Origin: Oscillospiraceae bacterium
Lineage (GTDB): Bacteria; Bacillota_A; Clostridia; Oscillospirales; CAG-272
DNA: 52,676 bases
Assembly: GCA_015064195.1 (NCBI GenBank)
Contig: SVSO01000002.1
Span: 1-52,676 of the forward strand
Direction of reading: 5' to 3'
Of the stretch, positions 1-8,268 are shown in pieces. The notes below the pieces were generated by a model. The model saw only the letters and a list, made by a program, of their open reading frames with translations, had not been told where the DNA came from and searched no databases. How positions within the stretch are numbered: the first letter of the stretch is position 1; every line of letters starts with the position of its first letter. Position numbers and translations under genes: made by a program.

Positions 1-672
1 TTCGCCCTTCATCAGACGTTTGATGTTTTCCCGGTGCAGCCAGACGACCAGTACGGTGTTGAGAATGGAGATGATCGCCGGAACTGCGCCTTCCTCCAAC
101 CCGTTGTTCAGGAAGGAATACATCCGGTTGAGGAGCAGCGGATAGAGCAGCATACCGATGATGGAGCCGAGGGACAGGAATTTCGTCGATGCCACGAGGA
201 TGACGAAGATCGCGAACAGAATGAGGAATACCACCGGCTCAAGACAGAGCAGCATGGTAGCGGTGACGACGATACCCTTGCCGCCTCTGAAATTGTAGAA
301 GATCGGGAAGGAATGGCCGAGTACACAGCCGAATCCTGCTATGTATGCGCCTGCCTCACCGCAGAGAAGCGTGCCGATGAGGACGGATACCGCTGTCTTT
401 GCCGCATCGCCGAGGAGCGTGAAGGCGGCGGCCGCTTTTCCGTAGGTGCGGAGCATATTGGTCATGCCGGCATTTCCGCTGCCGTAGCGGCGGATGTCAT
501 CCTTGAATTTCACCTTGGAAATGATGACGGCAAAGTTTAAGCTGCCGAGAAAATAGGCGATGACAGCACCGGCGGCGCACAGCAGGATGACAAGCCAAAG
601 TGCCACCTCACCTGCCTCATTTTTGATCAGGCTTGGCACGAGACCGTTGTGTAAAACCTCAAAAAATGTCAT
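1..672 (-). CDS. plsY: Glycerol-3-phosphate acyltransferase PlsY (C-terminus cut by window edge)
   Basis: Integral membrane acyltransferase that moves an acyl group from acyl-phosphate to glycerol-3-phosphate, the first step of phospholipid synthesis. The 224 visible codons show all three PlsY signatures: GSGNAGMTN near residue 50, GHSFPIFYNFRGGKG near residue 105, and a final HRENIKRL motif just before the edge, so almost the whole protein is present. Several hydrophobic helices lie between them. The ATG at 672 overlaps the TGA of der in an ATGA junction, so it is probably translated by coupling as the last visible gene of the chain. The der-plsY pairing is common in Clostridia. The stop codon lies outside the window. 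Confidence 0.95.
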   Translation of the reverse strand, partial: MTFFEVLHNGLVPSLIKNEAGEVALWLVILLCAAGAVIAYFLGSLNFAVIISKVKFKDDIRRYGSGNAGMTNMLRTYGKAAAAFTLLGDAAKTAVSVLIGTLLCGEAGAYIAGFGCVLGHSFPIFYNFRGGKGIVVTATMLLCLEPVVFLILFAIFVILVASTKFLSLGSIIGMLLYPLLLNRMYSFLNNGLEEGAVPAIISILNTVLVVWLHRENIKRLMKGE

Positions 673-2000
673 ACTTCTTTATCTCCCTTCTGACGGATGA
701 TGAGTTTGATGGGCGTGCCGCGGAAACCGAACACCTCGCGCAGACGGTTTTCGATGTACCGCTGGTAGGAGAAATGGAACAGCTCCGCATTGTTGCAGAA
801 AATGACGAATGTGGGGGGCTTTGTGCCGATCTGGGTCATGTAGTAGACCTTCAGATGGCGGCCCTTGTCGGACGGCGGCTGAACACGCGCCGTGGCATCG
901 TTTAATACATCGTTGAGCATACCCGTGGAAATGCGGGTGCAGTTCTGATTGTACACATAGTTGATCTGCTCGAACAGCTTGACCACGCGCTGACCGGTTT
1001 TCGCGGAAACGTAAAGCGTGGGGGCGTAGGTCATGTAGGACAGGGCCGTGTACACCTTTTTGTCGTATTCCACGGTGTTTTTGTCCTCGGTTTCCATCGT
1101 ATCCCACTTGTTGATGACGATGATGCACGCTTTGCCGGATTCGTGGGCGATGCCGGCGATCTTTTCATCCTGCTCGGTCACGCCTTCATTGGCATCGATC
1201 ATGAGAACGCACACATCGGCGCGCTCAACCGCCATTTTTGCGCGGAGCACGGAGAATTTCTCGATGCGATCCTCCACGCGGGACTGACGACGGATGCCGG
1301 CAGTGTCGATGAAGGTATACTTGCCGAATTCGTTCTCCACCCGGGTATCCACCGCATCCCGGGTCGTGCCGGGAATGTCGGAGACGATGAGACGATCTTC
1401 GCCGAGAATCTTATTGATGATGGAGCTTTTGCCCGCATTCGGCTTACCGATAACGGCTACCTTGATGAGATCGGAGTCATCCTCCTTCTCCTCATCGGCG
1501 GGGCACAATTCCAGCACGCGGTCAAGCAGATCGCCCGTACCCGTGCCGTGGATGCTTGACACCGGGATTGGCTCACCGTCGATGCCAAGCTCGTAGAATT
1601 CGTAAAATTCCATGGGAAGTGCGCCGATGGAGTCGCATTTGTTGACGGCGAGGATCAGCGGCTTGCGGGATTTCAACAGCATGGTGGTGATATCCCGGTC
1701 AGCGGCGGTCAGTCCCACGGTGACATCCACCATGAAGACGATGACATCCGCGGTCTCTACAGCGATCTCCGCCTGATTTTTCATCTGGCGCAGAATAATG
1801 TCGTCGGTTTTCGGCTCAATACCGCCGGTATCCACAAGGATCATGGCGCGTCCGTTCCACTCGATCTCGTAGTAGATGCGGTCGCGGGTGACACCGGGCG
1901 TATCTTCCACGATGGAGATGCGCTCACCGGCGATTTTATTGAACAGTGTGCTCTTTCCCACATTGGGACGGCCCACAATGGCGATTACAGGTTTAGACAT
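669..2000 (-). CDS. der: Ribosome-assembly GTPase Der (EngA)
   Basis: Tandem-GTPase protein needed for maturation of the 50S ribosomal subunit. At 443 residues it has the usual length. First G domain: GRPNVGKS at 10-17, DTGG at 57-60, NKCD at 120-123. Second G domain: GKPNAGKS at 185-192, DTAG at 232-235, NKWD at 297-300. A KH-like RNA-binding domain fills the rest. The ATG at 2000 is preceded by a GAGAGG ribosome-binding site. It lies 12 bases after the lipoprotein gene and overlaps plsY by 4, so it belongs to the same operon. Confidence 0.97.
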   Translation of the reverse strand: MSKPVIAIVGRPNVGKSTLFNKIAGERISIVEDTPGVTRDRIYYEIEWNGRAMILVDTGGIEPKTDDIILRQMKNQAEIAVETADVIVFMVDVTVGLTAADRDITTMLLKSRKPLILAVNKCDSIGALPMEFYEFYELGIDGEPIPVSSIHGTGTGDLLDRVLELCPADEEKEDDSDLIKVAVIGKPNAGKSSIINKILGEDRLIVSDIPGTTRDAVDTRVENEFGKYTFIDTAGIRRQSRVEDRIEKFSVLRAKMAVERADVCVLMIDANEGVTEQDEKIAGIAHESGKACIIVINKWDTMETEDKNTVEYDKKVYTALSYMTYAPTLYVSAKTGQRVVKLFEQINYVYNQNCTRISTGMLNDVLNDATARVQPPSDKGRHLKVYYMTQIGTKPPTFVIFCNNAELFHFSYQRYIENRLREVFGFRGTPIKLIIRQKGDKEV

Positions 2001-2012
2001 GGGTTTGACCTC

Positions 2013-2726
2013 TCATTGATAAAATAGTTCGGTGATTTTGCCGCCGAGGGATTTTTTGATATCGTCGATGTCGATGGCGAATTCCGCATGGCCGCCGAGG
2101 GTGAAGGCAAGCTCTATGGAGAATGCCAGCATGATGTCATTTCCGTCTGCCAGCAGATAGGCCGGCGGATAGATGCCGTAGGTTTCGTCATACTGCCCGA
2201 TCATATCGGCGTAGGTGGTATGGCTCATCAGCTCATCAAAACCGGAAATGTAGGAGAATTTGCCCTTCTCAAACCGATCCGCCAGCGCCGGAAAATCGCT
2301 CACAAGGTCTGCAAATTCCATCAGCGTGCCGTCGCGCAGATCGAGATTCAGCGTGTAAACGACAGCGGTGGGATGGGGCGCATTTTCTTCAAAGTAACTG
2401 CCGTGGCAGAGAAAACTGACCACATCGGGATGCTGGAGCGTGGCTGAAACCGTGCCGATCTCATAGGTGTAATAGCCGTCCGACGCGGTGTAGGTGAGAT
2501 AATTCTCCATATAGGCGAGAGCGGCGGCCTTGAGGGTTTCGTTCAGCGCGTCGCTGTTCTCATGGCCGGTGATGATGGGATAATATACGCGAAGCTCGTG
2601 CTTGTCGTTTTTCTCGGTAAATGGGGCGGCGGAGCAGTTGTAATCCACCGTCGGAAGCTCGGCAAAGCAGGCGGTGAGGGAGAAAATCAACGCAAGGGTG
2701 AGAAAAATTGCGGCGAATTTTTTCAT
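2013..2726 (-). CDS. Lipoprotein with DUF4163/DUF3298 (RsiV-like) domain
   Basis: A 237-residue protein of unknown function, predicted to be exported. The start was placed at 2726 because it gives a classic lipoprotein signal: two lysines, a hydrophobic stretch, then LTAC with the lipidated cysteine at residue 20. A longer reading upstream would bury the signal. The mature part alternates strands and helices, and resembles the DUF4163 plus DUF3298 extracytoplasmic region seen in PdaC and in the anti-sigma factor RsiV, which bind cell-wall sugars or lysozyme. That resemblance is from memory of motif style only. It starts one base after the stop of the DUF512 gene. Confidence 0.7.
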   Translation of the reverse strand: MKKFAAIFLTLALIFSLTACFAELPTVDYNCSAAPFTEKNDKHELRVYYPIITGHENSDALNETLKAAALAYMENYLTYTASDGYYTYEIGTVSATLQHPDVVSFLCHGSYFEENAPHPTAVVYTLNLDLRDGTLMEFADLVSDFPALADRFEKGKFSYISGFDELMSHTTYADMIGQYDETYGIYPPAYLLADGNDIMLAFSIELAFTLGGHAEFAIDIDDIKKSLGGKITELFYQ

Positions 2727-2727
2727 A

Positions 2728-4029
2728 TCAGTACAAAATCTTCGACACGAAATCTGTGCCGGTGGAATCGGTGGGGATGACTTCCACGCCGAGAGCTTCG
2801 GACAGCTCCTCAACGGTCATGTCGTCAAGGAAGCGGTCGCCCTCAGCACGGAGCATCACGGAAGGAATGAGCAGCCGGTCGCCCAGCGTCTGACCTGCCA
2901 GCTGTGCGGCGAGGTCGCGGCCGGTGATAAGGCCTGCCACGGTGATATTGTGCCCGAAGAAGTTGTTGCGGATGCGGTGAACGGTGATGGTGAGAGATGG
3001 CACGCGGCACATCAGCTGGGTTGCCAGCGATTCGATGAAGGGATGGGCGGCATATCCGGTAGCGATGGAGACACGGCGGGGCGTTTTCGTATCATATTCA
3101 TCGAGAAAATCAAGCTCGCAGTTGAATTCTTCCGAAAGCGAGCGGATCATTCCCACGCCGTTTTCCAGCTGGGGATAGCCTTCATAATACGCCTCATCCG
3201 GGATCTCGCGTCCGCACCGCAGATACATCTCATCCGAGCAGAAAAACAGCCGGGAACCGGTTTTTTTCATGCATCCGGCGGCAAAGGCATCCACCTGATC
3301 GATGAGGTTGGCAGTCTCCTCCGGCGTGTGCATTTCCAACGGATACAGTCCATCGCGATGATCGGTGAGACCTGCCGGAACGATGGATACGCCCAGCAGA
3401 TGGGGGAAAAGCTCTGCAAGGTCGCGCATGGAGCGATCCAGCTCCGCGCCGTCGTTGAGACCCTTGCACAGTACGATCTGACAGTTCAGCGAAATTCCCG
3501 CATCGGCGAAGCGGCGCATATAGGAAAGCACCTCGCCTGCCCGCTTGTTTCGCATCATTTTCACGCGCAGCTCGGGATTGGTTGTATGGACGGAGATGTT
3601 GATGGGGGAGGTTTTCATCTCGCAGATGCGGTCAACATCGGCTTCCGTGAGATTGGTCAGGGTGATGTAGTTGCCCATCAGAAAGGACAGGCGGGAGTCG
3701 TCATCCTTGAAATAGAGGGTATCCCGCATTCCGCGCGGCAGCTGGTCGATGAAGCAGAACACGCACTTATTGCGGCAGGACTGCTTGCAGTCCATGAGAT
3801 AGGTCTCAAACTGAAGGCCGATGTCGCCGTATTCACTTTTTTTGATGGTCACATCGAAAAGCTCCGGCCCGCGATGCAGGGTGAGCGTGACCTTTTTCTC
3901 CGCCAGCCGGAACTGATAATCCAGCACGTCGCGGATGTCGTGACCGTTGATGGCGATGAGAATGTCGCCGGCCAGAATACCGTGCTTTTCGGCGAGTGAT
4001 GCCCGCTCGACACCGGTGATTGTTACCAT
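2728..4029 (-). CDS. DUF512 family radical SAM protein with N-terminal PDZ domain
   Basis: A 433-residue protein of the clostridial PDZ/radical-SAM/DUF512 family, whose substrate is unknown. A PDZ-like fold occupies about residues 1-60. A CX3CX2C cluster motif follows at C85, C89 and C92 (CRNKCVFCFID), typical of radical S-adenosylmethionine enzymes that hold a 4Fe-4S cluster. The DUF512 region covers the C-terminal half. In many Clostridia this gene sits directly upstream of der, as here, which suggests a link to translation or ribosome assembly; this is inference from synteny. The ATG at 4029 lies 2 bases after the preceding gene. Confidence 0.9.
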   Translation of the reverse strand: MVTITGVERASLAEKHGILAGDILIAINGHDIRDVLDYQFRLAEKKVTLTLHRGPELFDVTIKKSEYGDIGLQFETYLMDCKQSCRNKCVFCFIDQLPRGMRDTLYFKDDDSRLSFLMGNYITLTNLTEADVDRICEMKTSPINISVHTTNPELRVKMMRNKRAGEVLSYMRRFADAGISLNCQIVLCKGLNDGAELDRSMRDLAELFPHLLGVSIVPAGLTDHRDGLYPLEMHTPEETANLIDQVDAFAAGCMKKTGSRLFFCSDEMYLRCGREIPDEAYYEGYPQLENGVGMIRSLSEEFNCELDFLDEYDTKTPRRVSIATGYAAHPFIESLATQLMCRVPSLTITVHRIRNNFFGHNITVAGLITGRDLAAQLAGQTLGDRLLIPSVMLRAEGDRFLDDMTVEELSEALGVEVIPTDSTGTDFVSKILY

Positions 4030-4031
4030 GA

Positions 4032-4592
4032 TTACTCTCTTTCAGGTGCGTCCAGCTCCACGAAATGAACCTCGTGAGCTGTGGCGGGGATAACCTTTTC
4101 CAGAAGCTCGCGGGTGGAGATGGCGACGGTGGATGTATTGATGCAGGGATGTGCGCCGAAATAGTCGTCTGCGACCACATCCCGGTCGATGTACAGCGTG
4201 ACCTCGCCCTCCGTGTCGTTCATCAGACCGAATACGGAGAGAGAGCCGGGCGTGATGTCGAGGAATTTTTCCATAAACTCCGCCGGTGCAAAGGAAAGGC
4301 GGGAGGAGCCGATCTTTTTGGAAAATTCCTTGGTGACGAAGGGCTTTTCGCCGGACATCAGCAAAAGATAGAATTTGGTTTTCTGCTGATTGCACAGCAG
4401 TAGATTTTTGCAGATCTTCACGCCGAGAATTGCTTTCGCGGCGGCACAGTCCTCCATGGTATCCGCCGCATCGTGGTCAACTCTGCGGTAGGATACGCCC
4501 AGGGATTCCAGCAGATCATAGACGCGCGTTTCCTTGGGAAGCCGCTCGTCGGTGGGACGGGTTGTAAAGATGGTGGGATTGATGTTAATCAT
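4032..4592 (-). CDS. PrdX/YbaK-family aminoacyl-tRNA deacylase (ProXp-like)
   Basis: A stand-alone trans-editing protein of about 186 residues, resembling the free-standing INS/YbaK domain that hydrolyses mischarged Ala- or Cys-tRNA(Pro). Family features seen are the central KICKNLLLCNQQ segment, the KEFSKKIGSSRLSFA segment (containing the conserved lysine) and the SLSVFGLMND loop. The start at 4592 was chosen because an AAGGAT box lies 4-5 bases upstream; a longer reading adds about 25 residues from inside the PAP2 gene. It overlaps the PAP2 stop by 8 bases (ATGATTAA), which implies translational coupling. Confidence 0.85.
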   Translation of the reverse strand: MININPTIFTTRPTDERLPKETRVYDLLESLGVSYRRVDHDAADTMEDCAAAKAILGVKICKNLLLCNQQKTKFYLLLMSGEKPFVTKEFSKKIGSSRLSFAPAEFMEKFLDITPGSLSVFGLMNDTEGEVTLYIDRDVVADDYFGAHPCINTSTVAISTRELLEKVIPATAHEVHFVELDAPERE

Positions 4593-5424
4593 GTTTATCC
4601 TTGAAAAAATAGACGATAGCAAACGTAATTGCCGCGCCGAACAGCACATCGGAGAGATAATGCGCACCCACGCGGACGCGGGAAAAGGCGGTGGCAGCGA
4701 TCCACAGCACCAGTACCATCAGAATGAGGGGCTTCCATTTCGAGAAGCGTTCCGGCAGATGGCGCAGATAGTAGGTGACGGAGAAGATCACCGTGGCGTT
4801 TGCGGTGTGACCGGACGGAAAGCTGAAATAGCCGTTGAAGCCGTTCGGATGATACCACGGCGTGAAGCGCGTGAGATCGCCGTCCAGCTGACGGAATCGC
4901 ACCCGACCCCAGCACAGCTTGAAGATCCAGATGATGACAAAGGTGGCGATGGCGGCATAGGCACATCGGCAGGCGGTGTCAAAATAGCGGACCAGTGAGG
5001 CTTCGGAAAGGCGCAGTGCGTTCCACAGAAGGAGCGCGGCGATGATCAGTGCGGAAGCGACAGCAATGAGTGTGGGCATTGAACCGCTCACAAGGCCGTA
5101 ATCCGCCAGATAATCGGCGATCTTCACTGTGGTGAAGACGGATGTGCCCACGCAGCCGATAAAGGTGAGGGCAGCGAGGGTAAGATGAAGCCGCGACCGG
5201 TCGGATCGCTTGAGAAAATGCGCCATCATCAGCGAAAAATTGAAGGAAGTGAACAGGATCGCCGGGGATTCGCCGGCAACCTCCAAAATCCGCCCGTAGA
5301 CTGAGCTTTCGTCGGCGATGGCGAGGGAGATGTCAAGATCCCACACCGATGCGGCGATGAGGGCTGTCAGCCAGAAAAGGACGGCGATGAGGACGGCGGG
5401 ATGGATGCGTTTTTGTTTTGTCAT
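4585..5424 (-). CDS. PAP2-superfamily membrane phosphatase
   Basis: Polytopic membrane protein (279 residues) of the type 2 phosphatidic acid phosphatase family, which removes phosphate from lipid phosphates such as undecaprenyl pyrophosphate or phosphatidate. The three catalytic motifs are present: K169-x6-R176, PSGHT with H206, and SR-x5-H-x3-D with R249, H255 and D259. About six transmembrane stretches are visible. The true substrate cannot be told. The start at 5424 (MTKQKRIHP) is the last in-frame ATG before the first membrane helix; its ribosome-binding site is weak, so the start is less certain. It overlaps the deacylase gene. Confidence 0.88.
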   Translation of the reverse strand: MTKQKRIHPAVLIAVLFWLTALIAASVWDLDISLAIADESSVYGRILEVAGESPAILFTSFNFSLMMAHFLKRSDRSRLHLTLAALTFIGCVGTSVFTTVKIADYLADYGLVSGSMPTLIAVASALIIAALLLWNALRLSEASLVRYFDTACRCAYAAIATFVIIWIFKLCWGRVRFRQLDGDLTRFTPWYHPNGFNGYFSFPSGHTANATVIFSVTYYLRHLPERFSKWKPLILMVLVLWIAATAFSRVRVGAHYLSDVLFGAAITFAIVYFFKDKHD

Positions 5425-5433
5425 AGAATAACA

Positions 5434-5477
5434 GGACGGACGAGGGAGATCACGCGCATGGGGATCTCCGCCCGTCC
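5434..5477 (-). terminator. Imperfect hairpin after glucokinase gene
   Basis: On the minus strand, arms containing GGACGG and GGAGATC pair with GATCTCC and CCGTCC around a small bulge. No clean U-run follows, so it may be a weak terminator or attenuator that lets some transcripts run into the PAP2 chain, for which no separate promoter was seen. Confidence 0.45.
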
Positions 5478-5500
5478 GACAGAATTCGGATTTGGCTCGA

Positions 5501-6460
5501 TCAGAGTCCGAGAACAGCAGCGCCGATGATGCCCGCGTCGTTGCCCAGCTCGGCAATCTTCAGCTCGGTAGGCTTGATGTTTGCGTTGCCGTAGGTTTCT
5601 TCCTTGATGATCGCCTTGAGCGGATCGGTGAGATAGTTCTTCTCATTGCAGATGCCGCCGCCGATAACCAGGATCTCAGGCTGGAAGATGTTGATGATGT
5701 TGGAAAGTCCGCAGCCGAGGTAGGAGATGTACATATCCACAACTTCCTTTGCGGCAGCATCGCCCTGCTTCATAGCCGCGAATGCAGTCTTGCCGCTGAC
5801 CTTGCCTTCTTCGGCAACCATCTTTTCCATGAGGGTGGAGATGCCCTTTTCCTTGCATTCAGCCAGCTTTTCCTTTGTCATGTTGATAAGACCGGTAGCG
5901 GAGCTGTAAGCTTCCCAGCAGCCCTTGCGTCCGCAGGAGCACTGTCTGCCCTGATGCTCGATCACGATGTGACCCAGCTCAGCGCCGGCATAGTTGAAGC
6001 CTGCGTAAACCTTGTGGTCGATGATGATACCGCCGCCGACACCGGTGCCGAGGGTGATCATAACCGCATCCGCAACGCCCTTGGCCGCACCTGCAACTGC
6101 CTCGCCCTTGGCTGCGGCATTTGCATCGTTTTCAACCAGAACCTTCTTGACCGGGATAAAGCTCATGAGAAGGTCTGCGATGGGGAACATTTCAAAGGGA
6201 AGATTGTTTGCGTAAACGACCATGCCCTTGACAGGATCGATTGCGCCGGGAGATGCGATACCGACATACTCGATGTCATCGAAGGTGAGGCCTGCATCAG
6301 CAACCAGCTTTGCGCAGAGTGCGCCCATATCCTTGATGATTTCCTTGCCGTCACGCTGAGCTTCCGTGGGAACGCTGCCCTTTGCGATGATCTTGAAGCT
6401 TTCGTCAACAATACCTGCAGCGATGTTGGTTCCGCCCAGGTCTACGCCTATATAGTACAT
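5501..6460 (-). CDS. glcK: ROK-family glucokinase
   Basis: Cytoplasmic sugar kinase (319 residues) that phosphorylates glucose with ATP. Seen: the DLGGTN phosphate loop at residues 7-12, the catalytic ENDAN with Asp112, GTGVGGG near 138-144, and the ROK zinc motif with H164, C174, C176 and C181 (CSCGRKGCWE). There is no N-terminal helix-turn-helix, which separates it from ROK repressors. The ATG at 6460 has GAGG nine bases upstream; an earlier in-frame GTG is less well placed. The specificity for glucose is the family default, and another hexose is possible. Confidence 0.88.
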   Translation of the reverse strand: MYYIGVDLGGTNIAAGIVDESFKIIAKGSVPTEAQRDGKEIIKDMGALCAKLVADAGLTFDDIEYVGIASPGAIDPVKGMVVYANNLPFEMFPIADLLMSFIPVKKVLVENDANAAAKGEAVAGAAKGVADAVMITLGTGVGGGIIIDHKVYAGFNYAGAELGHIVIEHQGRQCSCGRKGCWEAYSSATGLINMTKEKLAECKEKGISTLMEKMVAEEGKVSGKTAFAAMKQGDAAAKEVVDMYISYLGCGLSNIINIFQPEILVIGGGICNEKNYLTDPLKAIIKEETYGNANIKPTELKIAELGNDAGIIGAAVLGL

Positions 6461-6500
6461 AATACCATACCTCACATTAAAATAAAATTTTTACATATTT

Positions 6501-6529
6501 ATTATAATGGATTTTTCGGCCGATGTCAA
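6501..6529 (-). promoter_or_regulatory. Promoter of glcK
   Basis: On the minus strand TTGACA (6529-6524) and TATAAT (6506-6501) are separated by exactly 17 bases. The start codon is about 40 bases further on. A full consensus match suggests strong, basal sigma-70 type expression. Confidence 0.85.
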
Positions 6530-6593
6530 TAGTTTCGGTGAAAAGTTTTTATCTATACGAAAAAACCTTCATATTTTGCACGTTTTGCCCCTC

Positions 6594-6622
6594 TTGACAA
6601 ATCGGCGGGAATGTAGTACAAT
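6594..6622 (+). promoter_or_regulatory. Promoter of the esterase-flavoprotein-eutH operon
   Basis: TTGACA at 6594-6599 and TACAAT at 6617-6622 with a 17-base spacer, followed by GGAGG at 6641-6645 and the ATG at 6653. It diverges from the glcK promoter. Confidence 0.85.
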
Positions 6623-6652
6623 AGTACGTATACAGAAAATGGAGGTTATTTC

Positions 6653-7651
6653 ATGACACTTGCAAAAATTTTCCGGAATCATATGGTGCTCCAGCGTGGA
6701 CTTCCCATACGGATCTTCGGCGAAGGAAGCGGCACCGTCACCGTAACGCTGGCCGGCAGGACAGGATCTGCGGATGCGGACGGAGGGTGGCTCATCGAGC
6801 TTTCTCCCATGGAAGCCGGCGGCCCGTATACGCTGACAGCAGAATCGGCAGGAGAAACGGTGGTCATCTCCGATGTGATGGTGGGAGAAGTCCTGCTCTG
6901 TGCCGGACAGTCCAATATGCAGTTCAAAATGCACGAGGGCATCACACCGCCCGCAGAATATTCCGATGATCCGATGCTCCGGATCTTCGCGAGCCAACGT
7001 CCGGAAAAGGCGGATAAGATCACGCCGGAGAGCGGATGGGTATGCTGTGGGAAGGAAAATGTGGCAGATTGGTCGGCACTGGCATATCATATGGGTGTCA
7101 GACTGCGCAGACAGCTGGGATGCGCTGTCGGAATGGTCGTCGCTGTACAGGGGGCATCGGCGATTCAGTCGTGGATCGACGAGACGCTGTTTGCCGGAAC
7201 GCCCCTCGATCTTCCGGAGAGCGAATGGGGATATGACCGCACTCATCCGGTTTGGAAAAGCTGGAACGGCAACGGATTTTTGTATCACTATACCCTTGAG
7301 CCGATCATCCCCTACACCGTCGGCGGCGTTGTCTGGTATCAGGGTGAGAGCAATTCCAATCCGGGCGAAGCACCGCTATACGGAGATCTGCTTGAGCTGA
7401 TGATCGCCGACTGGCGGAAAAAATTCCGCAATGAATCCTTGCCGTTTGTGCTGGTTGAGCTGGCGGATTTCAGTTCCTCGGAGGCATGGAAGATGATTCA
7501 GGCATCCCAGCGGGCCGCACAGGATAAGATTCCCCATGTCATCACCGTCAAATGCGCCGATATCTGCGAGGTGGGCGAGATCCATCCGCCCACAAAGTGG
7601 AAGCTGGCGGAACGAATTGTTGAAACGATCAATAAGGAGTGGTATCAATGA
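6653..7651 (+). CDS. Sialate O-acetylesterase-like carbohydrate esterase (SGNH fold)
   Basis: A 332-residue protein of the SASA family, which removes O-acetyl groups from sialic acid or other glycans. It has the nucleophile block GQSNM with Ser87, the WYQGESN block, and a C-terminal EVGEIHPP with the catalytic His near residue 311 and an Asp (D303) eight residues before it. An N-terminal beta domain (MVLQRGLPIRIFG style) precedes the SGNH domain. It is shorter than the 450-650 residue typical members and lacks a signal peptide, so it may act inside the cell on imported sugars. It ends in an ATGA overlap with the flavoprotein gene. Confidence 0.85.
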   Translation: MTLAKIFRNHMVLQRGLPIRIFGEGSGTVTVTLAGRTGSADADGGWLIELSPMEAGGPYTLTAESAGETVVISDVMVGEVLLCAGQSNMQFKMHEGITPPAEYSDDPMLRIFASQRPEKADKITPESGWVCCGKENVADWSALAYHMGVRLRRQLGCAVGMVVAVQGASAIQSWIDETLFAGTPLDLPESEWGYDRTHPVWKSWNGNGFLYHYTLEPIIPYTVGGVVWYQGESNSNPGEAPLYGDLLELMIADWRKKFRNESLPFVLVELADFSSSEAWKMIQASQRAAQDKIPHVITVKCADICEVGEIHPPTKWKLAERIVETINKEWYQ

Positions 7652-8268
7652 AAGTATTACTGGTAAACGGAAGCCCCCATGAGTTCGGCTGTACCTACAC
7701 CGCCCTGTCCGAGGTTTCGGCGCAGCTGAAGAAGAACGGAATCGAAACGGAGATCCTGTGGCTCGGCTATGAGCCGCTTCGCAGCTGTATCGGCTGTCGG
7801 AGATGCAAGGACAACCGCTGCGTATTCGCCGGCGACGTGGTTCAGACAGCGCAGGAGAAGATGGAGACGTGCGACGGCATCATCGTCGGCTCGCCGGTGC
7901 ATTATGCCGGCCCGTCCGGACAGGTGACCAGTTTCCTTGGACGGCTGTTCTACAGCGGCTCGGCACTGCTTCAGGGCAAACCGGCGGCATCGGTGGTCAG
8001 CTGCAGACGTGGCGGCGCATCGGCGGCATACGAATCCCTCAACAAATATTTCCAGATGAGCAATATGCCGCTGGTCACATCCCAGTATTGGAACTCCGTT
8101 CACGGCAACACGCCGGACGAAGTGAAGAAGGATCTGGAGGGACTTCAGACCATGCGCACGCTGGCGGACAATATGGCGTGGCTGCTCCACTCCATCGAAG
8201 CCGGACGTGAGGCAGGTGTGGCATATCCGATCCGCGAGGAAAAAGTGCGCACCAACTTCATCCGGTAA
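7648..8268 (+). CDS. Flavodoxin-fold NAD(P)H-dependent reductase / iron-sulfur flavoprotein
   Basis: A 206-residue FMN-binding protein of the NADPH-dependent FMN reductase family. The N-terminal VNGSP phosphate-binding loop and the GSPVHYAGPSG segment near residues 90-100 are typical. Four cysteines (C47, C50, C53, C58; CIGCRRCKDNRC) resemble the compact cluster motif of archaeal and clostridial iron-sulfur flavoproteins, so a 4Fe-4S cluster is likely. The start at 7648 has AAGGAG (7634-7639) at good distance; a GTG nine bases upstream is unlikely. The electron acceptor is unknown. Confidence 0.85.
   Translation: MKVLLVNGSPHEFGCTYTALSEVSAQLKKNGIETEILWLGYEPLRSCIGCRRCKDNRCVFAGDVVQTAQEKMETCDGIIVGSPVHYAGPSGQVTSFLGRLFYSGSALLQGKPAASVVSCRRGGASAAYESLNKYFQMSNMPLVTSQYWNSVHGNTPDEVKKDLEGLQTMRTLADNMAWLLHSIEAGREAGVAYPIREEKVRTNFIR

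Noticed and set aside
2674..3999. 441-residue open frame antisense to the DUF512 gene
   Set aside because: The sense frame has the radical SAM and PDZ motifs; the antisense frame has none.
5434..5477. Repeat element or mobile-element end
   Set aside because: A single imperfect hairpin with no second copy and no flanking direct repeats; more like a weak terminator.
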